DNA of 64,000 nt from Nanobdellota archaeon (lineage in GTDB: Archaea; Aenigmatarchaeota; Aenigmatarchaeia; QMZP01), in assembly GCA_018816245.1 (NCBI GenBank), contig JAHIVW010000003.1, positions 1 through 64,000 on the forward strand. The letters are read 5' to 3'. Each line of letters starts with the position of its first letter. Position 1 is the stretch's first letter. The position numbers and the translations under genes were made by a program. Below are positions 1-10,000 of the stretch, piece by piece. The notes under the pieces are model-generated. The model had not been told where the DNA came from. It ran no database searches and saw nothing but the letters and a program-made list of their open reading frames with translations.

Positions 1-402
1 CCCACCTTCACCGCGCTCCAGAACGTCATGATTCCCCTGGAACTCCAGGACGTCCCGGTCAAGGACGCAGAACAGCAGGCTAGGAAGCTCCTGGAGGAAG
101 TCGGCCTCGGCGACCGCATTCATCACATGCCATCGCAGCTGTCCGGCGGCCAGCAGCAGCGCGTCGCCATTGCGCGGGCGCTCGCCGGCGACCCGGACGT
201 CATCCTCGCCGACGAGCCCACCGGGAACCTGGACAGCAAGACCGGGGAATACATCCTCGGGTTGCTCTACACCCTGCACAAAACAAAAAAGAAAACCATC
301 ATTCTCGTGACCCACGACCAGAACCTGGTCAAGCATGCGTTTCGCGTCGTCGAAGTGAAAGACGGCAAGATCTTCAAGGAATATAGGAGGAAATCCCCAT
401 GA
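1..402 (+). CDS. ABC transporter ATP-binding protein, MacB/LolD type (5' partial)
   Basis: ATPase subunit of an ABC exporter, cut by the window start: the frame is open from base 1 ([10 protein letters not shown]), so the ATG at 28 is internal. Visible are the ABC signature LSGGQQQR, the Walker B region [13 protein letters not shown] and the switch histidine in LVTHD, all typical of the MacB/LolD/FtsE branch. The Walker A motif lies upstream of the window. Its stop overlaps the next gene by ATGA, and a FtsX/MacB-like permease follows, so the three genes form one exporter operon. The substrate is not visible. Confidence 0.93.
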   Translation, partial: PTFTALQNVMIPLELQDVPVKDAEQQARKLLEEVGLGDRIHHMPSQLSGGQQQRVAIARALAGDPDVILADEPTGNLDSKTGEYILGLLYTLHKTKKKTIILVTHDQNLVKHAFRVVEVKDGKIFKEYRRKSP

Positions 403-1667
403 AAGAAATCCTTTTTGGAATGATTGTGGCGGTGCTGCTGTTCACGCCGACCGCCATGGCAGCGTCTGTTGATATTGATTTTGTCAATCAATTCCCAGAC
501 CCGGCAAAGGCAGGAGGGTCCGTTGACCTTCGCCTGCTCGTGTCCAACACCGGGAGCACGACAGCAAAGAACATTATTGTTGAATTCCTGCCGGCCTTCC
601 CGTTCACGCTTGTGTCGGATCAGAATGCCACGAGAACCATCACCACTCTGCCGGCAGTCCCGGACGAGGCCGCGGAAAAGATCCTGCTCTACACAGTCCT
701 GGTTGACAGCGCAGCACCGGACGGGCTGCACGAGATAAAATACCGGTATACCACGGACAACGGAAACACCTGGTTCAGTTCCACTGCCGATGTCTACGTC
801 GCCACCAAGGAATATGCGCAGATCATCTACATTGACAAGTCCAAGATCACGCCCGGAAAAGAAACCAACCTCACGTTCACCATCACCAACATCGGGAACG
901 CCCCGTTGTCGAACATAGTGTTCTCGTGGACCGAGGCAGCAGACGTGGTCCTTCCAGTGAACACGGACAATACACGCTACATCAGCCACCTCGCTGCCGG
1001 CGCGTCAACAGACCTCGTGTACACGATCATTGCAAACCCCACGGCCGTGCGCGGCCTGTACACCCTGGACCTGACACTCACCTTTGACACGAAGGATGAA
1101 ACCGGCGCTGCATCGAGCGACGAGATTGTCACGAAGGCCGGTGTCCTGGTCGGCGGCGGCACGAACTTCGACATTGCGCTCTCAGAAACCAGCAGCGGAC
1201 AGGTCTCTCTGTCCGTTGCAAACATTGGCGAGAACGATGCAACGTCCGTGACGATGACGATCCCCAAACAAACTGGAGTAACACTGACCGGCGGCTCCTC
1301 GGCAATCATCGGGAATCTCAACACCGGTGACTTCACCATTGCCACCTTCTCCCTGACAACCCAAGGGACTGCAGAGCTGCTCGTTAACATCTCGTATACA
1401 GATTCGTTTGGTGAACGGAACACCGTGCAGAAAACCGTGGTGCTCGAACAAGGCTTCACTGCATTCGGCAATACGACCCAAACAGATACCACAGGAGCCC
1501 AGCGTCTTAACCGGCCCGGAGGCTTGTTCGGCACTGGCCAAACAAACACGTCCGGAATCATGACATCAGTAACCAGCGGCATCGTTGTCCTTGTCGTCGC
1601 CATCGCGATGGTCATCATGTACCGCCGGCGCAAGAAGGGTAAGTGGCCGTTTCGAAAGAAGAAGTAA
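399..1667 (+). CDS. Exported CARDB/S-layer-like protein with C-terminal membrane anchor
   Basis: The 422-residue protein starts with a signal peptide (hydrophobic core about residues 4-18, then AMAA). Repeated beta-rich segments containing phrases such as VSNTGSTTAKN, FTITNIGNAPLSN and LSVANIGENDATS are typical of CARDB-like domains in archaeal surface proteins (COG1361 group). A hydrophobic segment near residues 390-410 followed by YRRRKKGKWPFRKKK anchors it with the basic tail inside. It overlaps the ABC ATPase by 4 nt and precedes the permease by 6 nt. I infer that it is the extracellular partner of the exporter, comparable to a periplasmic adaptor, but no such function is proven by the sequence. 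Confidence 0.85.
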   Translation: MKEILFGMIVAVLLFTPTAMAASVDIDFVNQFPDPAKAGGSVDLRLLVSNTGSTTAKNIIVEFLPAFPFTLVSDQNATRTITTLPAVPDEAAEKILLYTVLVDSAAPDGLHEIKYRYTTDNGNTWFSSTADVYVATKEYAQIIYIDKSKITPGKETNLTFTITNIGNAPLSNIVFSWTEAADVVLPVNTDNTRYISHLAAGASTDLVYTIIANPTAVRGLYTLDLTLTFDTKDETGAASSDEIVTKAGVLVGGGTNFDIALSETSSGQVSLSVANIGENDATSVTMTIPKQTGVTLTGGSSAIIGNLNTGDFTIATFSLTTQGTAELLVNISYTDSFGERNTVQKTVVLEQGFTAFGNTTQTDTTGAQRLNRPGGLFGTGQTNTSGIMTSVTSGIVVLVVAIAMVIMYRRRKKGKWPFRKKK

Positions 1668-1673
1668 AAGCCT

Positions 1674-2882
1674 ATGAGAAAGCAAACTGCGTTCAAGATA
1701 GCGGTGAATATCCTGGTGCACAGCAAGATCAGGAGCTGGCTCACCATCATCGGCATCGTGATCGGGGTTGGATCAATCGTGGCGATCGTCTCGCTCGGAA
1801 CCGGCCTTGAGACCAGTATTGAGCAGCAGCTCGGCGGCCTTGGTGCGGACCTGATCACGATCACGCCCGGGTTCTCGGGGGCGCAGGGGTTCGGCGGCTT
1901 TCGTGCAGGCCAGGGCCAGGAAACAGGACAAACAACCCACCTGACCCAAACCGATGTTCAGGTCCTCAAGAGTATCCCCGAGGTTACGGTCATCAATGCC
2001 ATGATTTCAGGATCCGCTGAGCTGTCATTTGTTGGGGAAAAGACCACGGTTATGGTGACCGGGGTTGATCCGCTTGCCTGGTCGCAGCTGCTTACTGAAG
2101 ATATTGTGAGCGGGAGAGTCCTCACGGCCGGTGATTCAAACGCCATTGTCATCTATGAGAACACTGCCGACTTGTTCGACAACAAGATTGTTGTCGGCAA
2201 GCAAGTCACGATTGACGAAAAGGTGTTTCGGATTGTTGGTATTCTGGAAGGACAAGGCAGGTCAGTGTACATGCCCATGTTCGCGGCACGGGGACTGCTT
2301 GACAAGTCAATGAGCGAGTATGATTCGATTACAGTAAAGGTGATCGATGCTGAGCTTGTTGAAGAACTCAGTGCAGAAATCGAACAGAAACTCCTGCTCT
2401 CGCACCATGTGACAGAAGCAAAGAAGGACTTCACGATCACGTCGGCTCAAGCACTCCAGTCACAGATCAGTTCCATTACTGGAACGTTCACCATGTTCCT
2501 TGCCGGGATTGCTGCGGTGTCTCTGCTCGTCGGGGCCGTCGGTATCGCCAACACCATGTTTACGTCAGTGCTGGAAAAAACAAGGGATATAGGCATTCTG
2601 AAAGCCATCGGCGCCCGCAACGCGGACATCTTGTCAATCTTCCTGATCAATGCCGGGCTCGTCGGATTGGTCGGCGGCGGCATCGGCGTTATTCTGGGAT
2701 ACGTAGTATCAGGAATGTTACCGCTGGTGCTTCCGTTTGGAAACGGCGCGGCACCGATTGTGAGTGTGGAAATTGTTTTGCTTGCCTTGGGAGTGTCCTT
2801 CGGTATTGGGATTGTTACTGGTTTGATTCCGGCATACCGCGCGAGCAAAATGAAGCCGGTTGACGCGCTGCGATACGAATGA
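1674..2882 (+). CDS. ABC transporter permease, MacB/FtsX family
   Basis: Membrane permease of the MacB/FtsX family, 402 residues, close to the usual length. It has an N-terminal transmembrane helix (about residues 20-45, with IGIVIGVGSIVAIVSLG), a large extracytoplasmic MacB-PCD-type domain (about 50-265), and three C-terminal helices (about 270-390). The stretch EKTRDIGILKAIGARNADI between helices two and three is the family coupling motif that contacts the ATPase. The gene ends in PAYRASKMKPVDALRYE, also typical. Third gene of the exporter operon begun by the ATPase and CARDB-like protein; such systems usually export lipoproteins, peptides or drugs. Confidence 0.93.
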   Translation: MRKQTAFKIAVNILVHSKIRSWLTIIGIVIGVGSIVAIVSLGTGLETSIEQQLGGLGADLITITPGFSGAQGFGGFRAGQGQETGQTTHLTQTDVQVLKSIPEVTVINAMISGSAELSFVGEKTTVMVTGVDPLAWSQLLTEDIVSGRVLTAGDSNAIVIYENTADLFDNKIVVGKQVTIDEKVFRIVGILEGQGRSVYMPMFAARGLLDKSMSEYDSITVKVIDAELVEELSAEIEQKLLLSHHVTEAKKDFTITSAQALQSQISSITGTFTMFLAGIAAVSLLVGAVGIANTMFTSVLEKTRDIGILKAIGARNADILSIFLINAGLVGLVGGGIGVILGYVVSGMLPLVLPFGNGAAPIVSVEIVLLALGVSFGIGIVTGLIPAYRASKMKPVDALRYE

Positions 2883-2936
2883 GGACGTCAATTACGTTTC
2901 ACAACCCTTTGATCTTAAATATGTTCTGCATCAAGA

Positions 2937-3467
2937 ATGATTATGAGAACACGTTCTCAGCACCGAACCAGTAAACCTCTTTTCTTTTTTGCCGCGATTT
3001 TGATCGGCATCGTCGTGTTGTTCTCTGGTCTTCTTCTGTGGGCGCCGTACCAGACGACGACTCAAGCAGCTCCTGTATTAGAAGGCACTGAAGACATTGC
3101 ACGAATGGATCCACCAATTTTGTGCCCAGTGAATATTGTAAACAGAGGACCACGGATTTGTGAAGGTGATATTCTTTGTCAGTGTAATGACGGAACCTTC
3201 CAAATCCCAGAAACAACAGAGCCATTTGTAACCTGTCAGATTGGTTGTAGTCCATACACCGTTCCCCAACAAAGTGAGGAGACATGTTTTGTGTCAGAAA
3301 CCATGCTCGGTCAATCGGGACCACTCGAAACATGCGAGAATCACCCCTGTTGCCAAACACAGTCTACAACCTACGAAAACTGGCGTTACGACGACGATCA
3401 CGATTCCTATACTGAGTGTTGTGAGTACGCCGTAACCTTCTGGTGCGCAGGACAATTGCAGCAATAA
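2937..3467 (+). CDS. Cys-rich membrane-anchored extracellular protein, unknown function
   Basis: I do not recognise this 176-residue protein. An N-terminal membrane helix (about residues 15-37) precedes an extracytoplasmic domain with about 14 cysteines, many in tight groups (LCQC, CQIGC, NHPCC, ECC), which suggests disulfide knots or metal binding. A possible TATA (CTTAAATATG, about 2912-2921) lies about 25 bp before the start, consistent with a leaderless transcript; ATG 2943 is an alternative start. It is separate from the exporter operon upstream and converges on tspO. Confidence 0.6.
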   Translation: MIMRTRSQHRTSKPLFFFAAILIGIVVLFSGLLLWAPYQTTTQAAPVLEGTEDIARMDPPILCPVNIVNRGPRICEGDILCQCNDGTFQIPETTEPFVTCQIGCSPYTVPQQSEETCFVSETMLGQSGPLETCENHPCCQTQSTTYENWRYDDDHDSYTECCEYAVTFWCAGQLQQ

Positions 3468-3511
3468 AAACAGTGGGGATCTTGTGTTAGCAAGATTCCG
3501 CCCTTCTTTTT

Positions 3512-3991
3512 TTACACGTTCAGCATCCAGATACTGAGGTTCAGCGCGGTCGCGATCGTCACCCATGTAAGGTACGGCACGAGCAGCCAGCCGGCCGCTT
3601 GGTGGGTGTTCCAGAACGACTGCAGCGTGAACGCGACCGCAATCCATAGTACGAGGATCTCCCCGAACGCGATCCCGGGCTGCTGCAGCCCGAAGAAGAG
3701 GATCGACCAGAGCATATTCAAAACAAGCTGGACGCCGAACAGCACGTACGGCACATGGTCCCGTGGGCGTGCCCGCCACACCACCCAGAGCGCGATGCCC
3801 ATGAGCGTGTAAAGCGTTATCCACACCGGCCCGAACGCCCAAGATGGTGGTGTGAAGAACGGCTTCACCAGTCCCGCGTACCAAGTCGAGAGCGGCATCG
3901 TGAACAGCATCCCGAGCACGCCGGCAAGCTGCGACAGTATGATCGCACCGACAAACACAACAACCGAATGGAACCGTCGCCGGGCCTTCAT
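3512..3991 (-). CDS. tspO: TspO/MBR family protein (tryptophan-rich sensory protein)
   Basis: Integral membrane protein of 159 residues with five predicted helices, the canonical TspO size. The diagnostic stretches are present: WYAGLVKPFFTPPSWAFGPVW near residues 37-57, LNMLWSILFFG near 92-102 and PYLTWVTIATALNLSIW near the C-terminus. TspO proteins bind porphyrins and related ligands and act in tetrapyrrole transport, degradation or stress sensing. The gene stands alone, convergent with the Cys-rich protein and divergent from the purD-like gene, so its physiological role here is open. Confidence 0.93.
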   Translation of the reverse strand: MKARRRFHSVVVFVGAIILSQLAGVLGMLFTMPLSTWYAGLVKPFFTPPSWAFGPVWITLYTLMGIALWVVWRARPRDHVPYVLFGVQLVLNMLWSILFFGLQQPGIAFGEILVLWIAVAFTLQSFWNTHQAAGWLLVPYLTWVTIATALNLSIWMLNV

Positions 3992-4055
3992 AGACTCTTC
4001 TTGTTTGATGATCCTAAAAACCGCGTATTAATCGGAGCTCGACCAAAAGAAGGAT

Positions 4056-6431
4056 GTGATAAATAAAATCGCAAATGGAAACGACACCCCCAAGAAGCTC
4101 ACCCAAACCCCGAAGAAGTTCCTCTTTGTCACCATCGACAGCCTGATCGGGGACATTGCGTGGCGGATCGTGCTGGAAGGTCATGAGGTCAAGTACTACG
4201 TCAAGAACCCGGAAGACAAGGAAGTCGGCGCGGGCTTCGTCCCCATGGTCGACGACTGGAAGAAGGAAGTCGATTGGGCAGACATCATTGTGTTCGATGA
4301 TGTGCTTGGCCAAGGAACGATTGCAGAGAAGCTGCGCAAGCAGGGGAAACTCGTTGTCGGCGGCACGCCCTACACGGACAAGCTCGAGGACGACCGGGAT
4401 TTCGGCCAGGACGAACTCAAAAGTCACGGCATCCCGATTCTCATGTCGAAGACGTTCACGAACTTCGACGAGGCGATCCAATTCGTCAAGGACAACCCCG
4501 GCAAGTATGTTCTCAAGCCATGCGGCGAAGCAGCAAACCTGAAAGGATTATTGTTCATCGGCGAGGAGGACGACGGCCGCGACGTGATCCAGGTCTTGAC
4601 TGATTACAGCAAGGCGTGGGCGAAGAAGATCCCGGCGTTCCAGTTGCAGAAACGGATCTACGGCGTGGAGATTGCCGTGGGCGCGTTCTTCAATGGCAAA
4701 CAATTCATTTACCCCATCAATGTGAACTTCGAACACAAGAAGCTGTTCCCCGGGAACCTGGGCCCGAGCACGGGCGAGATGGGCTGTTATGATGACAAGA
4801 CCGAGGTCCTCACAGGACGCGGGTGGCACCTGTTCCAAGACCTCACGACCGACGACACGATCTGCACCCTCCAGTCCCAGACGCACGAGATTGAGTACCA
4901 CAAGCCATACAGCGTCGTCGCGTTCGCCCATCACAAGGAGCTCATTTCGATCAAGAACCAGACGCTCGATATCTGCGTCACGCCGGACCACAACATGTAC
5001 GTCCAGTCACAGCAGGCCGCCCGCAACCACAGGAACCAGTACAGCTTCGTCAAGGCACGGGATTTGGAGCACCAATCCATGATCCCGCGGACCGGGACAT
5101 GGAACCGGGCTGATGTTGCAGTGTTCACGCTCCCCGGCGTTACCATCGGCCACTACGAAGGCTCGCAGGTCGTCTACCAGGAATCACCACCTATCGACAT
5201 CTCCATGGATGCCTGGGCCGCGTTCCTCGGTATCTGGCTTGCCGACGGGTCGGTCTCTGGAAATGACGTCGTTATCTCCCAGAAGGTCCCGGAGAAGACG
5301 GCAAAGATTGAGCAGCTCCTTGCGCAGCTGCCGTTCACTGTGAAACGGTACGAGAATATGTTTGTCATCCACAAGAAACAGCTCGCTTCCTTCATGAAGC
5401 AGTTCGGCAAGGCCGCTACCAAGCACGTTCCTGATTTCATTAAGCAGTTGAGCAAGCGCCAGATCGAGATCTTCCTTGACTGGTTCTGCCTGGGCGACGG
5501 CACGGTGATGCGAAGCGGCCACCGGATTTTCTATACTATCTCAAAGGATCTTGCCGACGACGTGCAGGAACTGCTCCTCAAGATCGGGCGGGTCGGCGTG
5601 GTGAAGCAGCGGGTGCGAACAGGAAAAATCTGGATTGTAGATCATTACGCAAACCGGACGCCGATTAGTTATGAGGTCCACGAGCGCGTGCAGAAGCTGA
5701 ATTCATGGATTGACCGCCGGGACACAAAAACCGTCCCGTACACCGGAAAGGTCTATTGCGCAACTGTGCCGAACCACATCATGTACATCCGGCGGAACGG
5801 CAAGCCCTACTGGTGCGGGAACACACTCATGTTCTGGTCCGGCCCGAACAAGCTCTTCAACCAGACCCTGAAAAAATTCGAACAGAAACTGGCAGACGAA
5901 GGCTATGTCGGCTACATTGACCTGAACTGCATTGTCAACAGCAAAGGAATCTACCCAATTGAGTTCACCAGCCGCTTCGGCTACCCTTGTGTTTTCATCC
6001 AGGAGGAGGGGATGATCTCACCTATGGGTGATTTCCTATACGAACTGGCCCTGGGCGGCCTGCCCAAGCTCAAGGTTCATACGGGCTTCCAGATCGGCGT
6101 CAGGATCGTGGTCCCGCCCTTTCCCTTCAGTGATAAGGAAACCTTTAACGTCAAGTCCAAGGACTCGGTCATCTTTTTCAAGAAACCAGTGAGTGGCGTC
6201 CATATCGAGGACGTGAAGCTCGTGAACGGGGAATGGGTTGTCACCGGAACCGCTGGGGTTGTTCTCACGGTCTGTGGGACCGGGTCGACGTTGAAGCAGG
6301 CCCAAGCCCAGGTATACCAGCGAATCAAGAACATCTCCATTCCGCACATGTACTACCGGGACGATATCGGCGACCGCTGGGTTGATGACAGCGACAAGCT
6401 CCATTCGTGGGGCTATTTGCGAGAGCAGTGA
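4056..6431 (+). CDS. PurD-like ATP-grasp ligase interrupted by an intein
   Basis: The host protein (about 445 residues after splicing) resembles phosphoribosylamine-glycine ligase: an ATP-grasp domain with KYVLKPCG, the PurD signature GPSTGEMG, a YVGYIDLNC segment and the C-terminal PurD-type domain ending HMYYRDDIG. The N-terminal domain (about residues 20-110) lacks the usual GSGGREHA nucleotide motif, and no purine genes are nearby, so the substrate may differ from true PurD. An intein of 346 residues follows GPSTGEMG. The start is the GTG at 4056 behind AAGAAGG; there is no better in-frame ATG. Single gene, divergent from tspO. Confidence 0.82.
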   Translation: MINKIANGNDTPKKLTQTPKKFLFVTIDSLIGDIAWRIVLEGHEVKYYVKNPEDKEVGAGFVPMVDDWKKEVDWADIIVFDDVLGQGTIAEKLRKQGKLVVGGTPYTDKLEDDRDFGQDELKSHGIPILMSKTFTNFDEAIQFVKDNPGKYVLKPCGEAANLKGLLFIGEEDDGRDVIQVLTDYSKAWAKKIPAFQLQKRIYGVEIAVGAFFNGKQFIYPINVNFEHKKLFPGNLGPSTGEMGCYDDKTEVLTGRGWHLFQDLTTDDTICTLQSQTHEIEYHKPYSVVAFAHHKELISIKNQTLDICVTPDHNMYVQSQQAARNHRNQYSFVKARDLEHQSMIPRTGTWNRADVAVFTLPGVTIGHYEGSQVVYQESPPIDISMDAWAAFLGIWLADGSVSGNDVVISQKVPEKTAKIEQLLAQLPFTVKRYENMFVIHKKQLASFMKQFGKAATKHVPDFIKQLSKRQIEIFLDWFCLGDGTVMRSGHRIFYTISKDLADDVQELLLKIGRVGVVKQRVRTGKIWIVDHYANRTPISYEVHERVQKLNSWIDRRDTKTVPYTGKVYCATVPNHIMYIRRNGKPYWCGNTLMFWSGPNKLFNQTLKKFEQKLADEGYVGYIDLNCIVNSKGIYPIEFTSRFGYPCVFIQEEGMISPMGDFLYELALGGLPKLKVHTGFQIGVRIVVPPFPFSDKETFNVKSKDSVIFFKKPVSGVHIEDVKLVNGEWVVTGTAGVVLTVCGTGSTLKQAQAQVYQRIKNISIPHMYYRDDIGDRWVDDSDKLHSWGYLREQ
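4785..5822 (+). mobile_element. Intein with LAGLIDADG endonuclease in the PurD-like protein
   Basis: The in-frame element begins with Cys1 (CYDDKTEVLTGRGW, splicing block A), has block B with TPDHNMYV, two LAGLIDADG-like helices (FLGIWLADGSV and FLDWFCLGDGT), and ends in block F/G, RRNGKPYWCGN, followed by extein Thr+1. The penultimate residue is Gly rather than the more usual His, a known but less common variant. Both endonuclease acidic residues appear intact, so it may be an active homing element. Base composition is similar to the host gene, suggesting long residence. Confidence 0.93.
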
Positions 6432-6480
6432 CCCTGAAGCTTGGAAAACGTATAAATACCTCTTTCCTGTAGACAGAAGC

Positions 6481-7002
6481 ATGTTCAAGACGCCGGTTAT
6501 TGAAGAAGCCACGATGGTCTCCGCCAAAAACACATTCGGTGCAGAACCAGATAATTTTTTTGTGCGTTACAGAACTGTCGAAAAGTTTCTTGAACGTTAC
6601 GGAGCTTCCCAAGGACCACTCTTGGACCTCCCTCAGTATTTCTGTAAAACACCAGTTTATGACAATCCAAAAGTGGTCATGGCACTTGCACTTCATGCTC
6701 TTGAGAATGAAGCCATACACAACGGAAAACACCTCCCAACAGTTACCGAGGATACTCTTGCAGCAATTCAACATGATCTTGAGAAACATGGCAGCAGGGA
6801 ACCGGTACTGACGTTAGGGGACCTTGGTATCCGGTATTTCGCTCAGAGAATCCCCATCGATCATCACATGCAACCCTATTTGGAAAGGCTTCCTGAAGAT
6901 CATCACTATCCAACACAAAAAGCCCTCCTCGTCACCTTGCATGCCCTCGAACGGCAGGCAGAAAGCGACGAGATGAACGCGAGCTTCAGCGAATCTGATT
7001 AG
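6481..7002 (+). CDS. Hypothetical protein, 173 residues
   Basis: Unrecognised soluble protein, rich in His, Leu and acidic residues, without membrane segments. The ORF track opens at 6382 inside the purD-like gene, but a clear TATA box (CGTATAAAT, about 6449-6457) lies 28 bp before ATG 6481, so a leaderless start there is far more likely. Two similar short helical segments (MALALHALENEAIHNGKHL and LLVTLHALERQAESDE) hint at an internal duplication of helical hairpins. It converges on the large surface-protein gene with a 4 nt overlap. Confidence 0.6.
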   Translation: MFKTPVIEEATMVSAKNTFGAEPDNFFVRYRTVEKFLERYGASQGPLLDLPQYFCKTPVYDNPKVVMALALHALENEAIHNGKHLPTVTEDTLAAIQHDLEKHGSREPVLTLGDLGIRYFAQRIPIDHHMQPYLERLPEDHHYPTQKALLVTLHALERQAESDEMNASFSESD

Positions 7003-10000
7003 TATCCCGACGCCCACTCCTGCGGCCGCCGCCAGTGGAACTGATTCACCAGAACAAGAACCACAATCAACACACTTACCCCGACCGCTGACCCAACCAG
7101 GATCTTGTCAATAGTTGTTTCCGGGAGCAGGCACGGACCGCAGCTCTCGCCGCAATCAACACCCTCTTCATCAGCGTCCATGATCCCGTTCGAACAGTGG
7201 TCTTCGGTGCACGACTCATCGATCTCGCCGTCACAGTCGTTGTCGACCCCGTCATCACAGGTGTCCGTGGCAGTCGGCCCCACACCGCCCGTGCAGGCTC
7301 CCCAGTTCCCGCCTTCGTCACAGGGACTGATGCCTGCCTCACACGCGCCGACATTGGAGCCGCACGGCTTGGTGTCCCCGAGGTTGCAGAGGCAGGTGAG
7401 GTCGTCAATCTCGCCGTCACAGTCGTTGTCGATCCCGTCGCAGATTTCCGTGTTGGGAATGATCTGCCCCACACAGGAGCCCCAGCTTCCTGCGGAACAG
7501 GTCTGCGTTCCCTCCTGGCAGGCGCCGATCGAGGAGCCGCAGACCCGCGTCTGCCCGGTCTGGCATCCTCCAGACGGACCACCATTGTTGTTATCCGTGT
7601 CATCATCAGTATCCGTGTTATTGTCTGTTGGCGGCGGGCAAACCGCGTCTGTCCCGTCGCAGTTTTCATCAATCCCGTTCCCGCATACGTCTGTTGCTCC
7701 TGGATTGATCGCGTTGTTGTTATCATTGCAGTCGTTTCCTGCAGGACAGGTAAAGGGATCGGCCTCGTCGTAGCCGTCCTGGTCGTTGTCTTCGCACGTT
7801 GCCGGACACGCGAGATCCTCGCCGTTACAGTCCTGGTCAATCCCGTCGCCGCAGATTTCCGTTGTTGGTCCGACCGCGTCACAGTCGGTCCACGCGTCAT
7901 TCACACAGGTCTGCGTTCCCATGCTGCACAGGCCGATATCCGTGCCGCAAGGTTCTGTTTGCCCTTCGGTGCAGAAGCAGGACAGATCCTCGCCGTTACA
8001 GTCTTGGTCAATCCCGTCGCCGCAGATCTCGGTCGCCCCAGGGTGGACGGTCGCGTCCGTGTCGTCGCAGTCGTGGCCGGTCGAGCAGTCCGCAGTCGCT
8101 GCATAGTAGGTGTCGCCATCACTGTCCACGCAACTCGGGGCAAGGAGGACCAAGGATTTCGAATTCGACATCATCAAATCCGGGTTCAGGACCGCAAACG
8201 GATAGGTCCCGGCAGGGACGCTCGCGCCGACAAAGAGATTGATCAACGTCTGATCAACATACGCATACAAATCGAACGGGACAAGGAACCATTGACCTTG
8301 TGTATTGGGGTACACGACGTAGGAGCCGGCGGCAAAGTCGCTTCCTTGGATCGCGATCGTGTATGCCTGCCCGCTGGGAACGTTGTTGGGAACAAAGGCA
8401 TTGATGACCGGATTGGACAAGGTCGTGAAGGTTCGGTCGCTGCTTTCAGTAGGATTCCCGTCACCATCCGCAGACCGGACCTTGAAGTGGTAAAGGGTGT
8501 TTGGTTGCAGGCCGGTTAGGCTGACACTGTGACTGGTAACCAGCGTCGGGGCATACGGCGACTGGCTCCCATATGCTGTGGTGAGTCCATAGAAGACCTG
8601 CGTGTCCGCTGGTTCATTGGTTGTCCAGGTAATCGTTGCCTTGCTCCCGCTTGTTGGGGTTGCCTTGACGTTGCTAATAATCGGTGGATTCGCGTCCCCG
8701 GTGATGGTCACGGTTAACGAGTTCGTTGTTGCGCCTCCGGGAATCTGGAGGTAAATAGAATGAGCACCAATACCCAATGTCGTTGTCGTTGTCGTTGTGT
8801 ACGTCGCGGTAACGGTGTTTTCGTTTTGATATGTTGTTGGCAGGACGATGCCGCCAAGCACCGCCTGGACACCCGGCTGAAACTGCGCACCGAGCAGGGT
8901 GAAGGTCCCGGATGAACCAAGGGCAATGTTCGATGGGATAACACCAGAGATCGAAAATGATGTGGATGCCGCGCAGGTGCAGGCGTCCGCACCTGCGATA
9001 AAGTTGAGGCCGTGGAAAAACGGCGTGATGCACGTGAAGTCAGTACAACCGTTAATTCCTGTGGTTCCGGAGAAAGGATTGACATCGCATTCTTCAGAGA
9101 CGCCGTAGGCGTTCGGATCATTGATCTGGATATTCCCGCACACCCCTCCTGCGAGATTCTGGCAGACCGACTGGTCGAAGCAGGTCGGCTCATAACAATC
9201 GGTCAGCCCGTTTGCGTTGTTGTCGATGAGGTCATTGCATATTTCCGGGACATTCTGCCGGATAGCTGGGTTTGTATCATCGGTTTCCACACAACTTGAA
9301 AACCCGTCGTTGTCGTTATCGGTGCAGGTATTCGGTTCCAGATCATTGGGAATATTCATGGCATACCCAAGACCACAAATGAGAGAGTCAGTGACATAGG
9401 GTAAAGACACCCCCCACTGGGAATAGGAACCAACGCGTGTTTTGTAGACATACACACCTTTGAAAATACGAGTGAACTCTACCAATTGGGCCGGGGCATT
9501 GGGAAGCCCGGTCTGAATAGCGATTTTGAGTGCGTTGCACACGCCTTGATACGTCTGGGACGAAGGATCGAAATCATAACTGTTATAATACACAAGCTTG
9601 TCAGCGTCTTCTGGATATGCTGTCCCTATAGGGTTGCCAAAGGGTGTTGTAATCCCACCAGGACCCTCTTGCACAACGATATTGTTTCCACCGACGTAGC
9701 CGTTCTTCACTTCGTTGTAATCCTTGAACACGAATTCCATGGAAAAGAACAAGCCGTCAGTGAGTATGGTTTTAATTAGTTGGAGCTTGGTAGGATCAGT
9801 AATGACGTCATAATAGGCGACCGCAAGCCCATGAAGCACCTGGTTGTGTTGGAAGTGCTGCACGACACAGTATCGGGTACCAGCTGCATCAATTCGTTGG
9901 CAATCAACATCAGCAACGTACGGCTCATGGTTCAAGTATTTCACTGGGTAAGGATCTCCGGTCACGGGGTGGGTCCCGACATCAGCAATATCCATCTTGT

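Noticed and set aside
267-989. Minus-strand 240-residue ORF
   Set aside because: Shadow of the ABC ATPase and CARDB-like genes, with no start signal or domain.
977-1864. Minus-strand 295-residue ORF
   Set aside because: Antisense to the CARDB-like gene and the permease start; composition typical of a shadow frame.
7197-8519. 440-residue plus-strand ORF
   Set aside because: It is antisense to the MopE repeat region of the large surface protein; the repeated sequence keeps the opposite frame open and the product has no recognisable domain.
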